Source: Phormidesmis priestleyi ULC007 (GTDB lineage Bacteria; Cyanobacteriota; Cyanobacteriia; Leptolyngbyales; Leptolyngbyaceae). Taken from it: a stretch of DNA of 42,125 nt. The stretch's first letter is position 1. Each line of letters starts with the position of its first letter. The stretch is from contig NZ_MPPI01000043.1 of the NCBI RefSeq assembly GCF_001895925.1, positions 1-42,125 of the forward strand, read 5' to 3'. Shown here in pieces: positions 36,001 through 42,125 of the stretch. The translations under genes were made by a program, and so were the position numbers. The notes under the pieces were generated by a model. It saw nothing but the letters and a program-made list of their open reading frames with translations, had not been told where the DNA came from and did no database searches.

Positions 36001-36503
36001 TGTTCTTCTTGCTCTTGGGCAAATTGCTTAGGATTCTTTGCCTTCTGCCAAAACTCTGCCTCATTTTTAGCGAGACGGTAGGTTTCCAGCGTCGCAGGCT
36101 GCCCACTGGCATCTTGCCCAATCAGCACAAAATCTCGATAGTTCGTCACCAACACCTGACGATACTGATTCCAATATTTAGAAACTTGCTGAGTCTGAGC
36201 AATCACCCAGGCATCATCCCCGGTTCCCTTAATCTCAATCACGCCTCTCTCTGGATTTGTGGGATTAGCGGGCGTGTCTCCTGTCTTCTTCTGAAACTGA
36301 CTAGCACTAAACAAACCCCCATCCGGCATTCCCGCCCCGCCGATATTCTTCAACTGCATCACACAGCGCACCTTGGGCTTTAGCGTCTTACCCAACTCAT
36401 TCAACAGCTTCTCTAACGCCCCATAATAAGAAGTCTCCTTAACGGCTGCCCCCGTCGCCCGAATCTCTTGCAAATCTCGAATGTAAGTTTCAAAAGCACT
36501 CAT
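33003..36503 (-). CDS. Single-chain restriction-modification enzyme (type IIG/ISP-like N6-adenine methylase fused to nuclease)
   Basis: The N-terminus is a PD-(D/E)xK nuclease: Pro60-Asp61 (GMPDGGLF) and Glu90-x-Lys92 (VIEIKG). A helical stretch (about 180-370) joins it to an N6-adenine methyltransferase with SAM motif LDPCCGTGAFLVE (about 388) and catalytic VLGNPPYN (about 517). The remaining 600 or so residues are the target-recognition and C-terminal type ISP-like region. The 290 residues between nuclease and methylase are too few for the two RecA helicase domains of true type ISP enzymes, so it should cut close to its site without translocation. The middle third differs in composition from the start of the gene. 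Four toxin-antitoxin genes follow with 20 bases or less of spacing. Confidence 0.87.
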   Translation of the reverse strand: MSAFETYIRDLQEIRATGAAVKETSYYGALEKLLNELGKTLKPKVRCVMQLKNIGGAGMPDGGLFSASQFQKKTGDTPANPTNPERGVIEIKGTGDDAWVIAQTQQVSKYWNQYRQVLVTNYRDFVLIGQDASGQPATLETYRLAKNEAEFWQKAKNPKQFAQEQEEQVTEYLKRVMLQSASIASPQDLAWFLASYAKDAKARVEKTDLPALETLRKALEEALGIAFTGDKKDPKKGERFFKSTLIQTLFYGIFSAWVLWHKQQEQGRFDWRVAGYYLHVPMIKALFEKVATATHVRKLDLEEVLNWTGEALNRVDRTAFFSKFDEGQAVQYFYEPFLEAFDPTLRKELGVWYTPPEIVQYMVARVDTVLREELQIEDGLADPNVYILDPCCGTGAFLVEVLKRIETNLQDKGMGALVGSQLKEAAMKRVFGFEILTAPFVVAHLQLGLLLQNLGVPLSDEEERVGVYLTNALTGWEPPTEEAKAKYKQLSISYPELEQEREAADEVKQNRPILVVLGNPPYNAFSGISPKEEQGLVDLYKQGLISEWGIKKFNLDDLYIRFFRLAEHCVTEQKPTKGVVCYVSNFSYLSDPSYVVMRQRFLKEFDKLWFDCMNGDSRETGKVTPEGKPDPSVFSTEYNREGIRVGTTIGLMVRQEERSSNPTVYFRHFWGVTKRADLLVSLDASSFDAAYITAQPIRDNRFSFRPRSISFDYLQWAKLTELCSEASSNGLMEKRDDALIDLDKQALEERMEMYYDPSTNWEVLETLGTGLTRDAARFDAQKTRTKVIKTESYNSQHIFRYAMRPFDFRWCYYSSVRPLWNEPRPNLYAQCWEGNSFLLSRVKASKSSEGCPFYFVKGLSDDHLLSPDASCFALRLVPTTSKRLKQAPGQIGIQGISDTSAQEPIANLSNTARAYFQSLGISNPDTDAETAALIWMHALAIGYSPAYLEENADGIRQDFPRIPLPNDRETLITSATLGRQIAALLDPETPVLGVTSGKLRPELKTIAVVSRVGTGNLDPNTDFALTAGWGHAGQNNVTMPGKGKVSDRPYTPEEQTAITLLGNCEATAEVIDQLGTNTRDIYLNDIAYWKNIPDRVWSYTIGGYQVIKKWLSYREQELLGRSLKQEEVIEVTQMARRITAILLLEPELDANYQAVKQSTYPWSAQK

Positions 36504-36718
36504 AGCGATTTTCTCGGAAATAGACTTTAAGAAGATGTCTGAGACCTATTTGCTGTCTTCTCTACCTTAATGCCGTCACCCTGAGACAAACGATCGCTTC
36601 TCAGATATCCCCCAAGCAATTACTCTACTCAAGCTGAAATTTGAGAGGAAGACTATATAATTAGCACGTCTTTTGTCAGAATGAATTTCAACCTGAACTG
36701 TGTGTTGCTGAAAGCCCA
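36504..36718. promoter_or_regulatory. Divergent spacer between the restriction gene and the DUF4912 fusion gene
   Basis: This 215-base spacer holds both promoters. A TATAAT at 36656-36661 on the plus strand is a candidate -10 box for the gene at 36719; no convincing -35 precedes it. Confidence 0.4.
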
Positions 36719-39700
36719 ATGTTTGAAAAAAAAGATACTTCTCTCATCAATCTGGCGCTGTTAGCCGCGATCGTAGCGGCATCTCAACCTTTAGCGATCC
36801 CCTTTGTCGCGCCTCCAGGGTTGGCACAGGCTCCCACTGCTAGCCCGACGGTTCTGCTGCCAACCGGGACAACCGTTCGGATTGATGGCTCAAGCAGTAT
36901 GGCAACCGCTAACCAAGCGCTAAAACAGCGATTTGAGACACAGTTTCCAGGTACAAGCGTCACCGTTGGCTATGACGGAACTCCAGCCGCGCTGCAAGCC
37001 GTTTTAGATGGCAAAACTGATATTGCAGCGATCGGTCGCGCCCTCACTCCTCAAGAAAAAGCCAAAGGCTTGATTGCAGTTCCACTATCACGAGACAAAA
37101 TCGCGATCGTGATCGGGTCTAATAACCGATTTAATGGCAGCATCACGGGCGAGCAGTTTGCCAAGATCTTTCGTGGGGAGATCACTGACTGGTCAGAAGT
37201 TGGCGGCTCTCCTGGCAAGATTCGCGTCGTCGATCGCCCCGAAATCAGTGATACTCGTCAAGCTTTTCGCAACTATCCGGTCTTTAAAGCAGCTCCCTTT
37301 AAATCGGGCGCAACCACCGCACGACTTCCAGAAGACAGCACTGCAACCGTGATTTCTCAGCTAGGAACCGATGGCATCGGCTACACGATCGTCAGTCAAG
37401 CACGAGAAGCCGCCGGGTTGAAGGTGTTGCCCATGCACAACGTGCTTCCGACTGACCCCAAATATCCCTTCTCGCAGCCGTTGGTTTATGTCTATAAAGG
37501 CCCAAATCCTAGTCCAGCGATCGCGGCCTTCTTGGGCGCTGCCTCTGCACCAGACGCGCAACAGACTATTCAATCTGCCCAGTTCGATCCCGCTGTGCTT
37601 GCCGCCGGAAGCGCTGCTGGCACGGCTGCCGCACTTAATGCTGCCCCAGCAACGACTGCATCCCCAACCCCAAGCGCGTCTCCAGATGGGGGAACTTCTC
37701 CAACAGTGTCGGCATCTCCTAATGCGGGTGCGTCTTCTACGGCTACACCTGGGGCAGTAGCTGATGCCAGATCTGCTCAAGTGGATGGAGGCATTTCGCC
37801 GTGGCTTTGGTGGCTATTGCCTCTAGGCTTACTAGGGTTGCTTTCTTGGTGGCTAAAAAACCGTCGCAATACGCCTGAAACGATCGCAGAAAGACAGATC
37901 GAGCCAATCGCTCCAGTCCAGCCCGCTCCAGAACCCACTGCTATTCCACCCGCGCCCGATCTCACAGCCCCGGCTGAGAACCCTAACCTTGCCTCTAGAG
38001 CCGGGTCGGTGATTAGCTCCGATCGTGCCGAGATCGCAGAACAACCTTCCCTTGAAATTGGCGACACCCCGCTAGAAACGACTTCACCAAATTCACCAGC
38101 GCCTAACCTGATTGGAGATGCCGCGATCGCAGGTGGAGCCGCGTTAGCAGCCGGGGCAGGAGCCGCAGCTTGGGCAAATCGTTCTAGCGATTCTTCAGAT
38201 CGCTCTGATCCTCAAGAACTTACAGAACCGCCTCTGATCCCTTCTGAGTCGATCGAGCCTACAGATTCAACGGCTTCTAATGTCACTGACGCAACATCAG
38301 AGCCACCGTTCACGCCCACAGGTGATGTACCTATAGGTGCAGCATTAGGTGGTGCAGCTTTAGCGAGTGGAGCCGCAGCTTGGACGGCTCGATCGCAAGA
38401 TACTTCTCCTGAGACTAGCCCTGATGTGCTTTCAACATCGCCAGAGGTGGCCACGGACGAAGATTTAGAGATCGAAGCAGCGCTCTCGACCTTCGACACG
38501 ATCGACGACTTGGATGCTGACTTGCCAAACGCGATCGCTGACGACCCAACCGAACTCGATCTAGACGAAGCAACTTCTGCTTCAGCCTTGACTGATGTGG
38601 GTTCTCCGATCATCTCTGCGGGGCTAGTCGGCGGAGCCGCTGCTGCGGGAGTGGCTGCTTGGGCGTTGAGCGATGACGATCGGGCCCAATCTGAGGTCGA
38701 AGCCGCTAAATTTGATGTCGGGCAAACTGACCTCAGCAGTGAAACTTTAGCAACCGTTGATCAAGAATTGCCAGATTTACCAGAGGGCTATGGGGAAAGT
38801 CGAATTGTGCTGCTGCCTCGGAATCCGCAGTGGGGCTATACCTACTGGGATATTTCTAACGAGCACAAATCTGAAGTGCGACAGCAAGGCGGAGAAAAGT
38901 TGGTGCTGCGGCTCTATGATGTCACCGATATCGAAGTCAATCAGCAAACCCCTCACAGCATGCAGCAGTTTGACTGCGACGAAATGGCACGAGATTGGTA
39001 TCTTTCAATTCCGGTGAGCGATCGTGACTATCTTGTTGAAATCGGCTATCTCACCCGTGACGGTCGCTGGCTGATGCTGGCACGATCTACGCCGATCCGA
39101 ATTCCTCCGACTTATCCTTCTGACTGGGTTGAAGACCAATTTGTGACGATCGACTGGCAAGAAGACCTGCGGGGTAAAACCTTCTTAGAATTGGTGCCTC
39201 CTAGCAAGCAAACTGAAACTGAGGCAGTCGCTAATCCGATTTACGATCGAATCTTTGGCATAGCACAATCTGCCGAATCGCAACGAGTGGAGGGTTCTCT
39301 GTTCGGTTCTATGCAGCAGGTGCCTCAACAATCAATCAGCTCTTTTGGTTTGCAATCTGGAGTCGGAATAGGAGCATGGCCAACGCCTTCAGGAATCGGA
39401 ATGTCGGGAATCGGAATGTCGGGAATCGGCTTTTCGGCATCGGCTCCTCCTATCCGTCCGCGTAACTTCTGGTTAGTTGCCGATGCAGAACTGATTGTTT
39501 ATGGCGCAACCGAACCTGATGCAAAGGTGACGATCGACGGCAACCCGATCCAACTTAACCCTGATGGCACGTTCCGGTTCCAACTGTTGTTCCAAGATGG
39601 AGTCATCCGGTATCCGATCATTGCCATTGCTGCCGATGGTGAGCAGATGCGATCGATTCACATGAAGTTCACTCGCGAAACGCCCCAGCGCAACACAAAC

Positions 39701-39736
39701 ACCAAAAACGAAGCTCAGGACGAATGGATTTTTTAG
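36719..39736 (+). CDS. Phosphate-binding-protein-like domain fused to DUF4912
   Basis: This is a 1005-residue protein. A signal peptide (about 1-38, ending GLAQA) precedes a PstS-type solute-binding domain at about 45-300: VRIDGSSSMATANQALKQRF, GKTDIAAIGRALTPQEK, FRGEITDWSEVGGSPGKIRVV and TATVISQLGTDGIGYTIVSQ. A membrane helix follows (WLWWLLPLGLLGLLSWWL, about 361-379), then a long Pro/Ala/Ser linker with three Gly-Ala-Trp helical repeats. A DUF4912 domain comes at about 690-800 (RIVLLPRNPQWGYTYWDISN ... WYLSIPVSDRDYLVEIGYL), then a beta-sandwich (WLVADAELIVYGATEPDAKV). It thus joins an outside sensor-like domain to an inside domain. The function is unknown; phosphate or polyanion sensing is a guess. 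Confidence 0.85.
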   Translation: MFEKKDTSLINLALLAAIVAASQPLAIPFVAPPGLAQAPTASPTVLLPTGTTVRIDGSSSMATANQALKQRFETQFPGTSVTVGYDGTPAALQAVLDGKTDIAAIGRALTPQEKAKGLIAVPLSRDKIAIVIGSNNRFNGSITGEQFAKIFRGEITDWSEVGGSPGKIRVVDRPEISDTRQAFRNYPVFKAAPFKSGATTARLPEDSTATVISQLGTDGIGYTIVSQAREAAGLKVLPMHNVLPTDPKYPFSQPLVYVYKGPNPSPAIAAFLGAASAPDAQQTIQSAQFDPAVLAAGSAAGTAAALNAAPATTASPTPSASPDGGTSPTVSASPNAGASSTATPGAVADARSAQVDGGISPWLWWLLPLGLLGLLSWWLKNRRNTPETIAERQIEPIAPVQPAPEPTAIPPAPDLTAPAENPNLASRAGSVISSDRAEIAEQPSLEIGDTPLETTSPNSPAPNLIGDAAIAGGAALAAGAGAAAWANRSSDSSDRSDPQELTEPPLIPSESIEPTDSTASNVTDATSEPPFTPTGDVPIGAALGGAALASGAAAWTARSQDTSPETSPDVLSTSPEVATDEDLEIEAALSTFDTIDDLDADLPNAIADDPTELDLDEATSASALTDVGSPIISAGLVGGAAAAGVAAWALSDDDRAQSEVEAAKFDVGQTDLSSETLATVDQELPDLPEGYGESRIVLLPRNPQWGYTYWDISNEHKSEVRQQGGEKLVLRLYDVTDIEVNQQTPHSMQQFDCDEMARDWYLSIPVSDRDYLVEIGYLTRDGRWLMLARSTPIRIPPTYPSDWVEDQFVTIDWQEDLRGKTFLELVPPSKQTETEAVANPIYDRIFGIAQSAESQRVEGSLFGSMQQVPQQSISSFGLQSGVGIGAWPTPSGIGMSGIGMSGIGFSASAPPIRPRNFWLVADAELIVYGATEPDAKVTIDGNPIQLNPDGTFRFQLLFQDGVIRYPIIAIAADGEQMRSIHMKFTRETPQRNTNTKNEAQDEWIF

Positions 39737-39818
39737 AAAGATGAGGGCGGAGCCATATTCGCCCTTCCCGTAGGCACCTTTTCCTTGGAGACTCATTAAC
39801 ACCGTCAGAAATGTGCGC

Positions 39819-40076
39819 TCAAGATCCCCTTTGGTTTTGAGATCGAAATCTCCCTGAGATAAATTCTCGTTTCTTCAGATGTTTGGTGTCGCGTCCAGTG
39901 ACTCGCTCACGCCACATCCGAAAGCTAGAAAGTTTCATCTCACGACGCATTAAGGCGATCGTCTGCGGTTCGGTCAAGCCAAACTGAAGCTCGATCGCCT
40001 CAAACGTCGTCCGATCTTCCCACGCCATTTCGAGAATGCGATCAATTGTTTCGCTATCTATCTCTGCTAGATCCAT
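39819..40076 (-). CDS. TIGR03643/DUF2805 family protein
   Basis: This is an 85-residue small protein: IDRILEMAWEDRTTFEAIEL, QFGLTEPQTIALMRREMKLS and SFRMWRERVTGRDTKHLKK. The pattern (an HTH-like helix pair followed by a basic tail) is that of the TIGR03643 family, widespread in cyanobacteria and other bacteria; DNA binding is likely by its look, but the function is unproven. It lies 56 bases downstream of the ferredoxin gene on the same strand and may be cotranscribed. Confidence 0.85.
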   Translation of the reverse strand: MDLAEIDSETIDRILEMAWEDRTTFEAIELQFGLTEPQTIALMRREMKLSSFRMWRERVTGRDTKHLKKREFISGRFRSQNQRGS

Positions 40077-40132
40077 CTCTGCCGTAAAACTCGCTTTCGA
40101 CCATTCTATTAGGTTAGTCGATTCAAAAACGA

Positions 40133-40741
40133 CTATCTTACGGGGAGTAATTTGCGGCTTTCTTCGCCGGGTTTGACGGGTGCGATCGCCGGAAAATGCT
40201 TGTCAACCAGATCGGGAATTTCTTCTGCCCCAATTTTGCAGTAGCGGGCTTTTCCGGGCATCACGACATTGGGCCCTTTGCCGCAATTTTTCATGCAGCC
40301 TGTGCCTTTGATAGCAACTTGATCGTCGAGTCCGCGATCGCTGAGTGCCGTTTCTAACGCCTGACAAACGGCTTTGCCGCCTCGCTTCATGCAGCCTGAT
40401 TTTTGGCAGACTAGAATCGTCTCTGACGGTTTTTGTTGAGAAGATAGCTTGACTAGAGCGGGCGCAGCCGTCGGAATGATCGGTTTAATAAAATCGACTT
40501 TTAGCTTGATGAGATGGGTGGCTCGATCGACCTTCTTTCTTCCAGACACCTGCACCCAGTCACCCGGAACCAAGACTTGACCTAGCCCAGCCCGCGCTTC
40601 TTTGGTCAGCTTTAGCGAACATTCACCCTCGGCGGTGGCAAGCTGCAATCGCTTAATTTTGTAGCCGTCTTCGATCTCATATCCGAGAAAGCGCCCTTCT
40701 AAGCTGAACGCGTTGACTTGGCTGGTCTTGGACTTTCCCAT
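40133..40741 (-). CDS. Thioredoxin-like 2Fe-2S ferredoxin domain protein
   Basis: The C-terminal 80 residues form a thioredoxin-like 2Fe-2S ferredoxin (as in NuoE/HoxE), with cysteine pairs in ETILVCQKSGCMKRGGKAVC and IKGTGCMKNCGKGPNVVMPG. The N-terminal 115 residues form a separate OB-like domain (KIKRLQLATAEGECSLKLT ... VPGDWVQVSGRKKVDRATH). This two-domain arrangement is known in cyanobacteria, but its electron donor and acceptor are not. The frame is open to 40762; the ATG at 40741 (MGKSKTSQVNAFSLEGRFLG) is the better start. Confidence 0.85.
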   Translation of the reverse strand: MGKSKTSQVNAFSLEGRFLGYEIEDGYKIKRLQLATAEGECSLKLTKEARAGLGQVLVPGDWVQVSGRKKVDRATHLIKLKVDFIKPIIPTAAPALVKLSSQQKPSETILVCQKSGCMKRGGKAVCQALETALSDRGLDDQVAIKGTGCMKNCGKGPNVVMPGKARYCKIGAEEIPDLVDKHFPAIAPVKPGEESRKLLPVR

Positions 40742-40971
40742 TATCAAACTCCGAGGTCGCAAATTATTAGAGAAATCTTTGCTGGGCTGAAAGGTGTTGC
40801 TTTGTTGAAAATAATATTCAACAACGTTTATCTCTTAAGATTACAGCAAACTTTTCTATTTGCAAACTATTCTCATTAAGAATTTAAGAATTGACATGAG
40901 CGATCGCGCTCTTAACCCTTATCAGATCAGTGTCATGCGATAGTGTGGATGCTGCACTCTTTGAAAGCGCT

Positions 40972-41769
40972 ATGTCTGCAAGTCACCCGATCGTTCTCGC
41001 ACTCGATTTTGACGGGGTTGTCTGTGATGGGCTGAGAGAATATTTTCAAACGGCGTGGCGAGCCTATTGCCACATCTGGCAGCCCGATGATTTGACTCCG
41101 ATCGAAGATTTAGCGCCAAAGTTTTATCGGTTGCGCCCAGTGGTTGAGACGGGCTGGGAGATGCCGATTCTAATTCGAGCGCTAGTTTTAGGCATCGAGG
41201 AACGCAAAATTTTTCAAAACTGGGTCACGATCGCCGCCCAAATCATCATAGAAGATGCGTTAGATGCCGCGAGTGTCAGCGCGATCGTAGATGACATCCG
41301 AGATCAGTGGATCGCAACGGATCTTGATAGCTGGTTAGGTGAGCATCGCTTCTATCCAGGGGTGATTGAGCGGCTGCGCGAGGAATTAGCGAGTTCGACT
41401 GACTGCGTGATCATCAGCACTAAAGAAGGACGCTTTATTAAACAACTGTTGCAACAGCAGGGCATTACGCTGACAGACCAACAGATTTATGGCAAAGAAG
41501 TTAAACGCCCGAAATATCAAATTCTCAAAGAACTGAATGCAGAGTATGGAGAAAAGACTTCGATCTGGTTTGTTGAGGATCGACTAAAGACATTAGAAGC
41601 GGTCAAAAAACAGCAAGGATTAGAGAATGTGATGTTGTTTTTAGCGGATTGGGGCTATAACACGATCGCCGATCAACAATCGATCTTAGACGACGATCGC
41701 ATCCATCTTTTGTCACTAGAACAATTCACGCAAGATTTTGCAACTTGGGTGCCACAACAAACCAAGTAA
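40972..41769 (+). CDS. HAD-superfamily hydrolase
   Basis: The start is taken at the ATG at 40972 (MSASHPIVLALDFDGVVCDG); the frame is open from 40930. All HAD motifs are visible: the nucleophile Asp and acid/base Asp in ALDFDGVVCDG, Ser/Thr of motif II in CVIISTKEGRF, Lys of motif III (KEVKRPKYQIL) and the acidic motif IV in IWFVEDRLKTLEAV. A helical cap lies at about 30-125. It is probably a small-molecule phosphatase of about 265 residues; the substrate is unknown. It stands alone and ends shortly before the partial transposase gene. Confidence 0.85.
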   Translation: MSASHPIVLALDFDGVVCDGLREYFQTAWRAYCHIWQPDDLTPIEDLAPKFYRLRPVVETGWEMPILIRALVLGIEERKIFQNWVTIAAQIIIEDALDAASVSAIVDDIRDQWIATDLDSWLGEHRFYPGVIERLREELASSTDCVIISTKEGRFIKQLLQQQGITLTDQQIYGKEVKRPKYQILKELNAEYGEKTSIWFVEDRLKTLEAVKKQQGLENVMLFLADWGYNTIADQQSILDDDRIHLLSLEQFTQDFATWVPQQTK

Positions 41770-41841
41770 TTCAGTTTTTCTCATGAGGTTGATGAGACGG
41801 GAGCATCTCACCTTTGCGATGAGCATAACTACTCAATTCAA

Positions 41842-42125
41842 TCAGCCAACCCTGAGCCAAGGTTGAGAGCGCGTGAAATCGCCATTGAGATAAGCAGAGC
41901 GGTGCTTCAGCCCTTGAGGCACATTGTGAGCACTCCACTGTGCCCCTGAAATCTTCAAGCGGCGATTGATTTGTTTCACTAACGATTCCACTGCCCCCGA
42001 CCCAATCGTAACCCCTGCCTGTTGCAACGCTTGGTAATCAGGAATTCGGGTGCGATGGGTTTGCAGGTAGGCAATGAATTTGAGGGCTGAGTCAGTGGCA
42101 TCGCGCAGCAATGCCCAGATGGCTT
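41842..42125 (-). CDS. C-terminal part of a transposase (ISKra4-like), cut by the window edge
   Basis: The minus-strand frame remains open to the window edge, so only about 94 C-terminal residues are seen. The conserved end GVTIGSGAVESLVKQINRRL followed by KISGAQW and LKHRSAYLNG is that of ISKra4-type (ISLre2-like as an alternative) DDE transposases, with the final Glu of the triad in GAVES. Whether the copy is intact cannot be judged here. The insertion end should lie between about 41770 and 41842, but no inverted repeat can be confirmed without the other end. Confidence 0.75.
   Translation of the reverse strand, partial: AIWALLRDATDSALKFIAYLQTHRTRIPDYQALQQAGVTIGSGAVESLVKQINRRLKISGAQWSAHNVPQGLKHRSAYLNGDFTRSQPWLRVG

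Noticed and set aside
38212-38613. A 133-codon minus-strand frame inside the DUF4912 fusion gene
   Set aside because: It is antisense to the low-complexity linker and consists mostly of Ser, Val and Ala, with no recognisable domain.
1-42125. CRISPR arrays, rRNA and tRNA genes
   Set aside because: I saw no regularly spaced direct repeats of the CRISPR kind and no cloverleaf with the T-arm consensus. A tRNA could be missed by eye; a covariance search would settle it.

Overview
The window is chromosomal DNA of a cyanobacterium. Three things point there: the HIP1 octamer (GCGATCGC) and its CGATCG core recur throughout; an aerobic Mg-protoporphyrin cyclase (acsF) marks an oxygenic phototroph; and many genes belong to small families I know mainly from cyanobacteria (DUF1816, DUF2996, TIGR03643, DUF4912). 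I cannot fix the genus. The feel is of a filamentous or Leptolyngbya-like lineage, but that is inference. Most of the window is dispersed housekeeping genes in short or single-gene transcription units, with mobile and defence DNA at a few places.

Layout. 0-1.3 kb: a decayed ISAs1-type insertion sequence sitting inside a terminator hairpin. 1.6-5.5 kb: an SSB-like protein, an exported beta-rich protein, acsF with a clear terminator, a TM2-domain protein and a DUF2996 protein. 5.6-12.9 kb: an alpha/beta hydrolase, a DUF1816 protein, the RNA-maturation pair rlmB-mrnC, a STAS anti-anti-sigma factor that appears to start at AUU, carA, a lipoprotein retropepsin-like protease and trpD. 13.2-20 kb: an EAL-domain protein, two glycosyltransferases, gloB, prmA and a transglutaminase-like protein. 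20-26 kb: an HTH-AAA ATPase, then a CHASE4 histidine kinase followed by a REC-adenylate cyclase, then a Tat-exported beta-carbonic anhydrase. 26-32 kb: tpiA, a SWIM zinc-finger protein, a cytoplasmic GH13 alpha-amylase behind a leader rich in hairpins, an FTR1-type iron permease and cysK. 32-36.5 kb: a defence cluster on the minus strand, with a single-chain restriction-modification enzyme followed by an overlapping antitoxin-RelE-HicB-HicA array. 36.7-42.1 kb: a very long phosphate-binding-protein-like/DUF4912 fusion, a TIGR03643 protein, a thioredoxin-like 2Fe-2S ferredoxin, a HAD hydrolase and the C-terminus of another transposase cut off by the window edge.

How the parts may work together. 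The CHASE4 kinase and REC-cyclase are adjacent on one strand and have complementary domains, so they probably form a two-component route to cAMP. The restriction enzyme and the two toxin-antitoxin modules share one strand with almost no spacing, so they probably form one transcription unit. In that unit the toxins could act as addiction or back-up modules for the restriction system. rlmB and mrnC are neighbours in other bacteria too and both act on ribosomal RNA.

Non-coding signals worth attention are two copies of a roughly 172-bp MITE in opposite orientation (one with an exact 7-bp target duplication), a run of four hairpins ahead of the amylase gene, paired AAACCTC/GAGGTTT dyads ahead of the AAA ATPase, and four convergent gene pairs whose stop codons overlap or abut. 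I saw no CRISPR array, rRNA or tRNA.
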